In this document: one piece after another, positions 43,830-52,364 of the stretch | How the letters are laid out: each line of letters starts with the position of its first letter | Numbering within the stretch: position 1 is the stretch's first letter | Assembly (NCBI RefSeq): GCF_027988105.1 | Contig: NZ_JAQJZJ010000017.1 | Coordinates: forward strand, 1-57,985 | Source of the DNA: Pseudomonas aestuarii | GTDB lineage: Bacteria > Pseudomonadota > Gammaproteobacteria > Pseudomonadales > Pseudomonadaceae | DNA: 57,985 nt | Direction: 5' to 3' | Notes under the pieces: generated by a model | What the model was told of the DNA's origin: nothing | The model's input: only the letters and a program-made list of their open reading frames with translations | Database searches by the model: none | Program-made: the position numbers and the translations under genes

Positions 43830-44771
43830 GTGAACATCATCGGACCCGATTACCTGGTCTTCGGCGTCGACGACGTCGAAGCCTGCTGCCAGTACATGAC
43901 CGACTATGGCCTCAAGCCCATTGACATGACCAACAAGGGCGGACGCTTCGAGGCGCTCGACGGCACCGGCGTGGTCATCCGCCACCGCGCAGACCCGAGC
44001 CTGCCGGCCGCGATGGAAACCTCCACTATGCTGCGCGAAACCGTCTACGGCGTTGCCGACGAGCAGACGCTGCAGGCCATCGAAGAGGAACTGTCTAAGG
44101 ATCGCAGCATCACGCGCGGCACCGACGGCGTGTTGCGCTGTGTCGACGACATGGGCTTCGCGCTCGGTTTCCAGCTCTGCCAACGCCGCACGATCGACCT
44201 GCCCGCCGAGCGCGTCAATGCGCCCGGCGACAAGCCGCAGCGCCCCGCAAATGAACTAGGCGCGACACAAGACATGCCTGCGCTACCACGCAGCCTGTCG
44301 CACGTCGTCTACTTTGTACCGGATTTCGCAAAGGCTGAAGCCTTTTACGCGCGCCTAGGCTTCGTCTGTACCGATCGCTTTGTCGGTGTCGGGCCGTTCC
44401 TGCGCCCCGCCGGCACCCTGGACCACCACACGCTGTTCATGATCGAGACGCCGCCATTCATGAAGGGTATCGAGCACTTCACGTTCCACATGGGCGGGCC
44501 AACTGAAGTGATGATGGCGGGCTACCGCTTCGTCGAGAAAGGATACCAGTCATTCTGGGGGCCGGGCCGTCATCAGTTTGGCTCGAACTGGTTCTGGTAC
44601 TTCAATAGCCCGCTGGGTTGCCACGTCGAATACGACGCCGATATGGACCTGCATGACGACAGCTGGGCGGCCCGCGAAGCGCCGATCAGTGCTGACACGT
44701 CGCAGTACTTCCTTTTCGAGCATCGCCCGAAATGGTCGCCAGGCGGGCCAGGCCCAGATGTTCCGCACTGA
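43830..44771 (+). CDS. Two-domain VOC-family extradiol-type ring-cleavage dioxygenase
   Basis: A 313-residue protein with two vicinal-oxygen-chelate modules (about 1-120 and 150-275). The second holds the iron ligands expected for type I extradiol dioxygenases: H158 in L-S-H-V-V-Y, H216 in I-E-H-F-T-F and E267 in C-H-V-E-Y. The first module lacks them, as is normal. Translation starts at GTG, with AAGAGGAAG upstream; a longer in-frame ATG would overlap the hydrolase gene. It is operonic with that hydrolase, probably opening a catechol that the hydrolase then cleaves. A non-dioxygenase VOC role cannot be excluded. Confidence 0.83.
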   Translation: MNIIGPDYLVFGVDDVEACCQYMTDYGLKPIDMTNKGGRFEALDGTGVVIRHRADPSLPAAMETSTMLRETVYGVADEQTLQAIEEELSKDRSITRGTDGVLRCVDDMGFALGFQLCQRRTIDLPAERVNAPGDKPQRPANELGATQDMPALPRSLSHVVYFVPDFAKAEAFYARLGFVCTDRFVGVGPFLRPAGTLDHHTLFMIETPPFMKGIEHFTFHMGGPTEVMMAGYRFVEKGYQSFWGPGRHQFGSNWFWYFNSPLGCHVEYDADMDLHDDSWAAREAPISADTSQYFLFEHRPKWSPGGPGPDVPH

Positions 44772-44779
44772 TCCATTGA

Positions 44780-44804
44780 GGCCCTGGGAAACCGGGGCTT
44801 TTTC
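44780..44804 (+). terminator. Rho-independent terminator after the VOC dioxygenase gene
   Basis: Stem GCCCTGG/CCGGGGC with one wobble pair and a four-base loop (GAAA), followed by five T residues, nine bases after the stop codon. Confidence 0.75.
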
Positions 44805-44870
44805 ATTGCGGGATCACGGCCCGGCAATGACCGAAAAGCCAAACCAAAATAAGAAAAGCCAGGACGTCAC

Positions 44871-45635
44871 ATGCTCAATCGAGTGTTCAACCGCGTATTT
44901 TTGATAGCCCTGCTCGCCGGGCCCATTTTTGCCAGCGCTAGCGAATCCGCTCGGAATTTGCAGGCCATCCGCAACAAGGCATTCGATGTTTGCAACAGCG
45001 CGATACTGTACTTCAACCCAAATGTGGATCGCCGTGACGGCGGGCGGGATCCTCGCCATGCTGAGGAATACCGGCAAAGCCTCAAGCAGTTACGTGGACT
45101 GGTTGACCCAGTACGAGACACACGATTAGCAGCGCCGTTAGAAATAATGGAAACGCTTCTCGCCGAACTTGAGCGACTACCGTCTAACGATGAACCACGC
45201 TATTCGCACTGGCTAAACCCGATTCTCCAGGCCCACGCCGATCTAGACAACCGCGCAGCTCAACTGTACGCGACGGAACCACTGTCACCCGCTCAAGAGT
45301 CGCTTGACGCGCTTAGCCTCAATCTTGCTCGAATGGATTTGCTCTATCAGACCCGCACATTCGGGGCACTGCGGTTCTTCTTGAGCGACAACAGCAGTGA
45401 TCCCTTCAAGGCACTCGACAGAAAAATAATCGATGGCTTTGATAAAACGGAGGGGCTTTGGCCGAATCACGGCAATGTTATTAGTACGAGCCGCAGAAAC
45501 TACTACTTTGTTCGAAGAAGCTTACTAGAACATGGCGAGGACTTAGTCCAGGAGAGTGCCGCTTACTATCTGGGGAAGATCACTCGAACGTTGAATTCCC
45601 TGCCCCTTACGCAGGGTGAGATCACTGAGCCGTAG
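44871..45635 (+). CDS. Exported protein of unknown function
   Basis: A 254-residue protein with a signal peptide cut near residue 23 (F-A-S-A-S). The mature part is mainly helical and charged, with one Cys and no recognised motif. AGGACG precedes the ATG. It follows a terminator, so it is probably transcribed on its own. The gene is more AT-rich near its 3' end than its neighbours. I cannot assign a family; helical length and export suggest a periplasmic structural or binding protein. Confidence 0.6.
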   Translation: MLNRVFNRVFLIALLAGPIFASASESARNLQAIRNKAFDVCNSAILYFNPNVDRRDGGRDPRHAEEYRQSLKQLRGLVDPVRDTRLAAPLEIMETLLAELERLPSNDEPRYSHWLNPILQAHADLDNRAAQLYATEPLSPAQESLDALSLNLARMDLLYQTRTFGALRFFLSDNSSDPFKALDRKIIDGFDKTEGLWPNHGNVISTSRRNYYFVRRSLLEHGEDLVQESAAYYLGKITRTLNSLPLTQGEITEP

Positions 45636-45655
45636 CAAGCCGTAAAGTTAGGCCC

Positions 45656-45707
45656 GTGCGGTATCGGGGATGCTATGTCGACACGACCCTCCCGCCAGCG
45701 TTGTGCG
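45656..45707. repeat. 52-bp direct repeat, copy 1
   Basis: This stretch, starting GTGCGGTAT, recurs at 48680-48731 with two mismatches in 52 positions. The copies flank the fdhA and VanB-type reductase genes. Neither copy lies in a supported gene. The rest of 45636-45932 holds nothing recognised. Confidence 0.75.
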
Positions 45708-45932
45708 CCGGCATGCGTCAGGCCTCGTTATTCGATAAACCAACAAAACTACCCTCACCAGTGTACAGGACATGGGCGACAACACTTCAGGCCCTAGGCT
45801 GTGAAAGGAGAGACGAGCAGCCGAAACCGCTCCACCCCGGAGGGAATACGTTTTTTCGGAGCCTACAGTTCGACTCCGAGACGGTTCGGTGCTCAGGACC
45901 GAGGGGCGACTGATCCAGCCGGGACTCGGTTT

Positions 45933-47132
45933 TCAGGCCGCGCTGAACAGCTTGTGCGGGTCGATGACGAATTTCTTCGGCACGCCGGCGTCGAACTCGT
46001 GATAGCCATTCGGCGCGTCGTCCAGGCTGATCACCTGTACGCCAACCACTTCGGCGATGTTGATGCGGTCCCACATGATCGCCTGCATCAGCTGGCGGTT
46101 GTACTTCATCACCGGGGTCTGGCCGGTGTGGAAGCTGTGCGATTTGGCCCAGCCGAGGCCGAAGCGGATGCTCAGGGCACCCTTCTTCGCGGCGGCGTCG
46201 ACCGCACCTGGATCGTCGGTCACGTACAGGCCGGGGATGCCGATCTTGCCGGCAACCCGGACCACGCCCATCAGCGAGTTGAGCACGGTGGCCGGAGCTT
46301 CGTGCTGCACGCCGTCGTGACCATGACCGCGCGCTTCGAAGCCCACCGCGTCAATCGCGCAATCGACTTCCGGCTCACCCAGCAGGGCGGCGATCTGTTC
46401 GTGCAACGGAATGTCCAGCGACAGGTCGGCGATCTCGAAGCCCTGGGCCTTGGCATGCACCAGGCGCACCGGGTTGACGTCACCGACTATGACCACGGCG
46501 GCGCCGAGCAGGCGCGCGGAGGCGGCAGCGGCCAGACCGACCGGGCCGGCACCGGCGATGTACACCGAGGTGCCAGGGCCGACGCCCGCGGTGACGGCGC
46601 CGTGGTAGCCGGTCGGCAGGATGTCGGACAGGCAGGTCAGATCGCGGATCTTCTCCATCGCCTTGTCGCGATTCGGCAGCTTGAGCAGGTTGAAGTCGGC
46701 GTACGGCACCATGGCGTACTCAGCCTGGCCACCGGTCCAGTCACCCATGTCGACGTAGCCATAGGCGCCACCCGGACGGGCCGGGTTGACCGACAGGCAG
46801 ACGCCGGTGTGTTGTTCCTTGCAGCTGCGGCAGCGGCCGCAGGCGACGTTGAACGGTACCGAGACCAGATCGCCGATCTGCAGGTTCTCGACGTCGCGGC
46901 CCTTCTCGATCACTTCGCCGGTGATCTCGTGACCCAGCACCAGGCCGGTCTGTGCGGTAGTACGGCCGCGCACCATGTGCTGGTCCGAACCACAGATGTT
47001 GGTTGATACCACGCGCAGAATCACCGCGTGCTCGATCTTCTTGCCGCGCGGATCCTGCATTTTCGGATAGTCAATTTTCTGTACCTCGACCTTACCCGCG
47101 CCGAGATAGACGACACCACGATTACCAGACAT
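45933..47132 (-). CDS. fdhA: Glutathione-independent formaldehyde dehydrogenase
   Basis: A 399-residue zinc alcohol dehydrogenase that oxidises formaldehyde to formate with tightly bound NAD. The catalytic zinc site is in N-I-C-G-S-D-Q-H near residue 46 and G-H-E-I-T-G-E near 67. The structural zinc cysteines are C-G-R-C-R-S-C-K-E-Q-H-T-G-V-C near 98-112. The coenzyme fold is G-A-G-P-V-G near 193. Length and sequence match the P. putida enzyme. AAGGAGGT, a near-ideal ribosome site, precedes the ATG. Next to a VanB-type reductase and with two VanA-type oxygenases in the island, it most likely clears formaldehyde from O-demethylation. Confidence 0.94.
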   Translation of the reverse strand: MSGNRGVVYLGAGKVEVQKIDYPKMQDPRGKKIEHAVILRVVSTNICGSDQHMVRGRTTAQTGLVLGHEITGEVIEKGRDVENLQIGDLVSVPFNVACGRCRSCKEQHTGVCLSVNPARPGGAYGYVDMGDWTGGQAEYAMVPYADFNLLKLPNRDKAMEKIRDLTCLSDILPTGYHGAVTAGVGPGTSVYIAGAGPVGLAAAASARLLGAAVVIVGDVNPVRLVHAKAQGFEIADLSLDIPLHEQIAALLGEPEVDCAIDAVGFEARGHGHDGVQHEAPATVLNSLMGVVRVAGKIGIPGLYVTDDPGAVDAAAKKGALSIRFGLGWAKSHSFHTGQTPVMKYNRQLMQAIMWDRINIAEVVGVQVISLDDAPNGYHEFDAGVPKKFVIDPHKLFSAA

Positions 47133-47398
47133 ACAACCTCCTTCAATGCACTTAGGGATTTACGCAAAATAGAAAAAATCAGCGAGCGCTTACCCAGTCG
47201 ATTTGCGCCCACTGAACACTCAGCAGTCGTTAAAGCATGCGAACGCAGGACGAGGCCTCCGATCCCAAAAGTTCTCCTCAATCAAGTAATGGCAATCGCG
47301 GTGCAAATTTTGAGCTACTCAACGTGCTAGCCAACCGGATAGCTTCTTGAGCACGCAGCAGAGCGAGGCGGGCGGCCCACTCCGGGTTGAACCTTCGG

Positions 47399-48352
47399 CT
47401 AGAGATCAAGCACCAGGCGCGGAGTTCGCGCCCTGGAGCAGCATGGTGTGAACTGGTCATTTCGAGCCTGTTCCTCCACGGTGAGGAACATGTCGCGATG
47501 GTCAGGCTCTCCCTCCAGCACTCGGGTCAGGCAAGTACCACAAATGCCTTGCTCGCACGAAAGCGGCAAGTCAATACCAGCCTCCAACAGCACGTCGGCA
47601 ACTGAACGATCGGCTGGAATCAGCAAACAGTGGCCGCTACTCGCTAACTGTACCTCGAAGCTCCCGTCATTCGCGTGTACCTGAGGCTCTGCGCTGAAAT
47701 ACTCGCGATGTAGACTCGCCTCCGGCCACCCCGCCGCCTGCGCCTGAGCCAAGACGAACGCCATGAACCCACCAGGACCGCAAACATAGAGATGATCCCC
47801 TTCGGTATAGCCCGCCAGGACCTGCCCTGCATTGAGCTTCTGCTCATCACCGCGATCATCGAAGTGAAAGTTCACCCGATCGGCAAAGCAGGAACCCTGC
47901 ATAAGTTCAACAAAGGCAGTGCGCGCCTGTGAGCGACTGCAGTAATGCACTTGGAATTGCGCGCCAATCTGCGCTAGGCGCTCAGCCATGCAGAGGATGG
48001 GCGTGATGCCGATACCACCAGCGAAGAGCAACGAGCGCTTGGCGCCATGCGCTAGCGGGAACAGGTTGCGGGGCTCGCTGATACGCAGCTGAGTGCCCTC
48101 GTCAACTAATTCGTGCATGACTTGGGAGCCACCTCGCGATACTGGGTCGAGCAAGACCCCGATTTGGTAGCGATGCTGCTCGTCGGGGTGATTGCACAGC
48201 GAATACTGCCGTACCAGCCCGTTAGGCAGGTGGACATCGACATGGGAACCTGCGCTGAACGGCGGTAATGACCGCCCATCGGTCCGGGCCAATTCGAAAC
48301 TATATACGCCTTCGGCTTCCAGGTTTTTGCGAGTGACAGTGACGTCGATCAT
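47399..48352 (-). CDS. VanB-type reductase (FMN/2Fe-2S phthalate dioxygenase reductase family)
   Basis: A 317-residue electron-transfer protein feeding Rieske oxygenases. The flavin motif R-Q-Y-S-L-C-N lies near residue 48, the NADH-binding G-G-I-G-I-T-P near 112 and the C-terminal plant-type ferredoxin C-E-Q-G-I-C-G-T-C plus a later Cys near 265-305. GAGGTAG precedes the ATG. No oxygenase is adjacent. It is the only such reductase in the window, so it probably serves both VanA-type oxygenases (16956 and 22012). A gene-free 266-bp gap (47133-47398) separates it from fdhA. Confidence 0.9.
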   Translation of the reverse strand: MIDVTVTRKNLEAEGVYSFELARTDGRSLPPFSAGSHVDVHLPNGLVRQYSLCNHPDEQHRYQIGVLLDPVSRGGSQVMHELVDEGTQLRISEPRNLFPLAHGAKRSLLFAGGIGITPILCMAERLAQIGAQFQVHYCSRSQARTAFVELMQGSCFADRVNFHFDDRGDEQKLNAGQVLAGYTEGDHLYVCGPGGFMAFVLAQAQAAGWPEASLHREYFSAEPQVHANDGSFEVQLASSGHCLLIPADRSVADVLLEAGIDLPLSCEQGICGTCLTRVLEGEPDHRDMFLTVEEQARNDQFTPCCSRARTPRLVLDL

Positions 48353-48679
48353 GGTGTTCTACCTCGTGGAATATAGGGCGGGACCACGCGGATACGTTGA
48401 ACGGCGTGGATAGCCGCGCAGCTCACGCGACAAGAGGACAAGTTGGGTCGACTGCAGCACTAGTCAAACAAGTGCTACAGTGAGCTTCAGCAAGGATTGA
48501 TTTCTCGCTGATGGACGCGCAGTGCTCGAAGCACCGCTGCATGAAACACCGCAGCTCGATCTCCAACGGTTCACTCTCGATCGGCTCCAAGCTAGGCAAG
48601 ACAAAAACCTGCTGCTTTCGCTAATAAGAAATCTGTTAGTTTTAATTGTGCTAGCACGAATATGCGAGCGTACGCGTTT

Positions 48680-48731
48680 GTGCGGTATTGGGGATGCTAT
48701 GCCGACACGACCCTCCCGCCAGCGTTGTGCG
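48680..48731. repeat. 52-bp direct repeat, copy 2
   Basis: Matches 45656-45707 at 50 of 52 positions; the differences are C/T at the tenth base and T/C at the twenty-second. Confidence 0.75.
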
Positions 48732-48765
48732 TCCCTTTGCAGCACAGGGTAGAAAGTCGCAAGTG

Positions 48766-48799
48766 ATTTGACCAATCGTTAGTAAGAATTGCGAGTATC
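48766..48799. promoter_or_regulatory. Second copy of the LysR-linked element
   Basis: 27 of 34 positions match 39044-39077, the DNA just upstream of the LysR gene. Copy 2 sits 35 bp after the 52-bp repeat and has no LysR gene beside it. It may be a second operator site or a leftover of a duplication. Confidence 0.35.
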
Positions 48800-48813
48800 T
48801 AGAAACTAGATAC
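48795..48813. other. Perfect small hairpin GTATCTAG-AAA-CTAGATAC
   Basis: An eight-base perfect stem with a three-base loop, 77 bp past the pcaC stop and without a T run. It could end the pca transcript weakly or be a protein-binding palindrome. Confidence 0.4.
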
Positions 48814-48889
48814 CCCTCTTAGGCGGGCCATTTCGGCCTGAAACAAGTTTAACGATCCTCAATCGAGGGCGGCCTCAAATCACCTGCTA

Positions 48890-49282
48890 CTACTTCATTG
48901 ACTCCACACCCATCTCGTCCCATACCTCCTCGGCCAAGTGGAAGGTGGCGTTGGCCGCCGGTATCCCACAGTAGATCGCGCTCTGCATCAGCACTTCCTT
49001 GATCTCGTCACGGGTCACGCCGTTGTTCTTCGCCGCCTTGAGGTGCAGCCGCAACTCCCCCTCGCGGTTCATGCCGATCAGCATGGCGATGGTGATCAGG
49101 CTGCGGGTGTGCAGCGGCAGGCCGGGACGAGTCCAGATATCGCCCCAGGCATGCCGGGTAATCATTTCCTGGAACTCCTGGTTGAACGGCGTCAGGTGCT
49201 GCAGGCTGCGCTCGACATGGGCATCACCGAGTACCGCGCGGCGCACCTGCATGCCGGCTTCGTAGCGTTGTTTCTCGTCCAT
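48890..49282 (-). CDS. pcaC: 4-carboxymuconolactone decarboxylase
   Basis: A 130-residue helical enzyme that decarboxylates gamma-carboxymuconolactone to 3-oxoadipate enol-lactone. The sequence carries family landmarks R-R-x-V-L-G-D-A-H-V, the W-G-D-I-W-T-R-P-G-L stretch and the active-site region L-H-L-K-A-A-x-N-N-G-V-T-x-x-E-I. TGGAG precedes the ATG. It is last of the pcaHGBDC set, 94 bp after pcaD, and acts in the cytoplasm. Confidence 0.94.
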   Translation of the reverse strand: MDEKQRYEAGMQVRRAVLGDAHVERSLQHLTPFNQEFQEMITRHAWGDIWTRPGLPLHTRSLITIAMLIGMNREGELRLHLKAAKNNGVTRDEIKEVLMQSAIYCGIPAANATFHLAEEVWDEMGVESMK

Positions 49283-49376
49283 TTCGAGCTCCAGGTAGTT
49301 TAAAGGTGGTGCGCATGGCGCGCCCTACGGACGCTGCGTGGGGCGCCGAAGGGTGTGCCACGCGCACCAAAACATT

Positions 49377-50166
49377 TCAGGCGCGCAGGAAGTCCAGCAC
49401 GCGGCGGGTGAACAATTCTCCGGCCTCGACGTTGGATAGGTGCGCGGCGTGCAACTCGACCAGCTCGGCACCACGGATGCGCTCCTGCATGAAACGGCCG
49501 TGCTCCGGGGTGGTCACCGCATCGGCCGTGCCGCAGACGATCAGGGTCGGCGCTTGGATGCTGCCGACCTGTTCACGGAAGTCGGCATCACGTACCGCTG
49601 CGCAGTTGGCTGCATAGCCCTGCGGCGAGGTGGCGGCGAGCATGTCGACCACCGGCTCGACTTTGACCTGCTCGGCCGCGGCAAATCCCGCAGTGAACCA
49701 GCGCGAAATCGAGGCATCGCGCAGCGCCAGCATGGCCGCCTGGCCGTCGCGCAGCACGGTCTCGATGCGCGGGTTCCACACATCCGGACTGCCGATCTTC
49801 GCCGCGGTATTGCACAGCACCAGGCGCTGGATACACGCCGGTGCGTTGATCGCCAGCCACTGACCGATCAGGCCACCCATGGACAGGCCGCAGAACGCGG
49901 CGCGCTCGATATCCAGCGCATCCAGCAAAGCCAGCACGTCGCGGCCATTTTTGCTCGATGCTGTAGCTGCCCTCGGTCACCAGCGACTGGCCATGGCCAC
50001 GGGTGTCGTAGCGCAGTACGCGGAAATGTTCGACGAAGGCCGGGATCTGCGCGTCCCACATATGCAAATCGGTACCCAGCGAATTAGACAGCACCAGCAC
50101 TGGCGCATCCACGGGGCCTTCAAGACTGTAATAAAGATCGCCACCGGCGAGGTGTACGTCAGGCAT
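49377..50166 (-). pseudogene. pcaD: 3-oxoadipate enol-lactonase with one-base frameshift
   Basis: An alpha/beta hydrolase that opens 3-oxoadipate enol-lactone to 3-oxoadipate. The N-terminal part (from ATG 50166 with AGGAG) reads H-L-A-G-G-D-L-Y-Y to Y-S-I-E-Q. There a run of five A (49948-49952, T on the plus strand) carries one base too many. Removing one A continues perfectly as N-G-R-D-V-L-A-L-L-D-A-L-D, with nucleophile motif G-L-S-M-G-G, and on to the normal end at 49377. So only a single inserted base breaks the gene. If real, the beta-ketoadipate route here is blocked unless another pcaD exists; a sequencing error is equally possible. Confidence 0.88.
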
Positions 50167-50176
50167 GCAAAAACTC

Positions 50177-51538
50177 CTAATTCGAAAAATCCTGGTGTTC
50201 GGCCACAGCCCGCTCGACCCAGCGGCGTGCCTGGCCCAGGTACAGAGCCGGATCGAGCAGGCGATCAATCTCTTCGGCTGACAGCTGTGCGTTGACCTCG
50301 GCATTGCTACCAAGTACCTGACGCAGATGCACACCTTCAAGCACGGCCTGCTTGCAGCACTGTTCGAGCAGATGGTGGGCGACATCGCGGCCGATGCGCT
50401 GGGCCAGGGCGATGCTCACCGCCTCGGCCAGCACCAAGCCCTGAGTCAGGTCGAGGTTGGCGCGCATGCGTGCGGCATCCATTTCCAATCCTGGCACCAG
50501 CAGGAGGGCCTGCTGCAGTGCGCCGGAGGCTAGGCAACAGAGCTCAGGCAGGGTGTCCCATTCGGCGTGCCATAACCCGAGGCTGCGTTCGTGCTCCTGC
50601 GGCATTGCGCTAAACATCGTTGCAACAAGACCGGGCGCGCGGGTAGCAGCGCCGATCAGCACAGCGGCGCTGACCGGATTGCGCTTGTGAGGCATGGTCG
50701 AGGAACCTCCCTTGCCCGGCGCAGCCGGTTCGAAAACTTCAGCAGCCTCGGTCTGCATCAGCAGGCTGATGTCGCGGCCAAACTTACCCAGGCTACCGGA
50801 GATCAGGCCGAGCAGGCTGGCGAACTCCACCAGACGGTCGCGCTGGGTATGCCAGGGCTGCTCCGGCAGTTGCAGATCGAGTTCGCGGGCCAGGGCTTCG
50901 CTCACTGGCCAGGCCTGCTCGCCAAGCGCTGCCAGGCTGCCGGAAGCGCCACCGAACTGCAGCACCAGCAGGCGCGGCTTGAGCTCGGCCAGGCGCTGGC
51001 GATTGCGAGTAATCGCGCCGAGCACGCCGGCCAGCTTCATCCCCAGGGTCACCGGAGTGGCGTGTTGCAGCCAGGTGCGCCCAGCCAGCGGGGTATCGGC
51101 ATGGCGCTCAGCCTGCACGGCCAGGGCCGCCGCCAATTGCGCCAGATCCTGCTCCAGCAGTGCGATGGCCGCCCGCAGCTGCAGGATCAGCCCACTGTCC
51201 ATGGCGTCCTGACTGGTCGCACCGAGATGCACGTAGCGTTCAGCCTCAGTGCTCTGCGCCGCGACCTGTCGACCCAGCGCCTTTACCAGCGGGATGGCCG
51301 AGTTACCGGCTGTGACAATGGCCTGGGCCAGCGCGGCAAAATCATAGCCTTCGGCGTGGCAAGCGTTGACGATAAATGGCACCGCCGCCTGCGGAATCAG
51401 CCCACTGCTCGCCTCGGCTCGCGCCAGGGCGGCCTCGAAATCCAGCATGCCCTGCACCCGGCCGTGATCGGAAAAGATCGCACGCATGGCCGGTTGGGTG
51501 AAATAGGCGTCGAAGAGTTGGTTGCTCGGGCGGTTCAA
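50177..51538 (-). CDS. pcaB: 3-carboxy-cis,cis-muconate cycloisomerase
   Basis: A 453-residue fumarase/aspartase-superfamily enzyme that lactonises beta-carboxymuconate. The superfamily signature G-S-S-T-M-P-H-K-R-N-P is clear near residue 270-280, and H-L-G-A-T-S-Q-D lies near 125. The start is best placed at TTG 51538, seven bases after GGAG and just before P-S-N-Q-L-F-D-A-Y-F, which opens other PcaB proteins. An ATG 48 bases upstream would add unrelated residues. It ends 10 bp before pcaD and starts 204 bp after pcaG. Confidence 0.93.
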   Translation of the reverse strand: MNRPSNQLFDAYFTQPAMRAIFSDHGRVQGMLDFEAALARAEASSGLIPQAAVPFIVNACHAEGYDFAALAQAIVTAGNSAIPLVKALGRQVAAQSTEAERYVHLGATSQDAMDSGLILQLRAAIALLEQDLAQLAAALAVQAERHADTPLAGRTWLQHATPVTLGMKLAGVLGAITRNRQRLAELKPRLLVLQFGGASGSLAALGEQAWPVSEALARELDLQLPEQPWHTQRDRLVEFASLLGLISGSLGKFGRDISLLMQTEAAEVFEPAAPGKGGSSTMPHKRNPVSAAVLIGAATRAPGLVATMFSAMPQEHERSLGLWHAEWDTLPELCCLASGALQQALLLVPGLEMDAARMRANLDLTQGLVLAEAVSIALAQRIGRDVAHHLLEQCCKQAVLEGVHLRQVLGSNAEVNAQLSAEEIDRLLDPALYLGQARRWVERAVAEHQDFSN

Positions 51539-51742
51539 ACCGATGCTCCAGTAAGTAGGACGATGATTTGTTGTATAGCAGTGCATGCCGCACGACTAGT
51601 ATTTGCATGAGCGAGCCCGCCTGACGACCGGGTTTCCGATACCCCAATGATCGCAGACGAGCCGGTGATGCAAACCTCACGCGGTGCTCTTGGCAATCTA
51701 GAGCGCCAAGTGTTCATACACTTTCAGTGGCCAGCCGGCGCA

Positions 51743-52351
51743 CTAAAAGTCAAAGAACACCGTCTCGCCTTCGCCCTGGATGCGCATGTCGAAGCGGTAG
51801 GCAGTCTTGCCGTCAATTTCGCAGCGCTTGGCAATCAGGGTGGCACGGCGCTCTGGCTGCTCGATCAAGTTGAGCATCGGATCCTGAGTATTCGCCTCAG
51901 ATTCATCTTCGAAATACAGGCGGGTCTGCAGGTGAATGTTAATCCCGCGGGCGAATAGGCTGATGTTGACGTGCGGTGCCATCGGCACCCCGGCCGCATT
52001 CTTCACCACACCCGGCTTGACCGTCTGCACATGCCACTCGCTGCCGGAATCGAAGGTGGTGGCGGTACGCCCGAAGCTGTTGAAGGATTTTTCCACATCG
52101 AACGCGTGGTCGAACTCGCCCTTGTGGTCAACCTGCCAAAGCTCCAAGAAGGAGTCGCGCACCAGATGTCCGTTACCATCGAAGACCTGGCCGATCAAAG
52201 TGATGTGCTCACCCGCCGCGCTAGGCTTGGCCATCTGGTTCCAGACTTCCTGCTCGCGGCTCGGGTTGCCGGCGACGGCCAGGGCCAGGCCGATATGCAC
52301 GAATGGGCCAGCGGTTTGCGAAGGGGTTTCCGGCAGCAGTTGGGTAGGCAT
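51743..52351 (-). CDS. pcaG: Protocatechuate 3,4-dioxygenase alpha subunit
   Basis: A 202-residue subunit of the intradiol dioxygenase that cleaves protocatechuate to 3-carboxy-cis,cis-muconate. The opening T-P-S-Q-T-A-G-P-F-V-H-I-G and the middle L-E-L-W-Q-V-D-H-K-G match PcaG, which lacks the full iron site. GAGGAGG precedes the ATG, 13 bp after the pcaH stop. It assembles with PcaH. Confidence 0.95.
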   Translation of the reverse strand: MPTQLLPETPSQTAGPFVHIGLALAVAGNPSREQEVWNQMAKPSAAGEHITLIGQVFDGNGHLVRDSFLELWQVDHKGEFDHAFDVEKSFNSFGRTATTFDSGSEWHVQTVKPGVVKNAAGVPMAPHVNISLFARGINIHLQTRLYFEDESEANTQDPMLNLIEQPERRATLIAKRCEIDGKTAYRFDMRIQGEGETVFFDF

Positions 52352-52364
52352 GTTCGGTTCCTCC

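Larger units (their letters stand above)
48353..48889. other. Gene-free stretch with repeats between reductase and pca genes
   Basis: About 537 bp upstream of the reductase. It holds copy 2 of the 52-bp repeat (48680-48731), a diverged copy of the LysR-promoter element (48766-48799) and a small hairpin (48795-48813). Its open frames lack ribosome sites. It looks like duplicated or displaced control DNA. Confidence 0.5.

Noticed and set aside
45801..47006. A 401-codon frame opposite fdhA
   Set aside because: fdhA is certain. The antisense product is Arg/His/Val-rich and has no start signal.
48464..48775. Open frames on both strands in the reductase-pca gap
   Set aside because: Neither has a ribosome site or a domain, and the stretch carries non-coding repeats instead.
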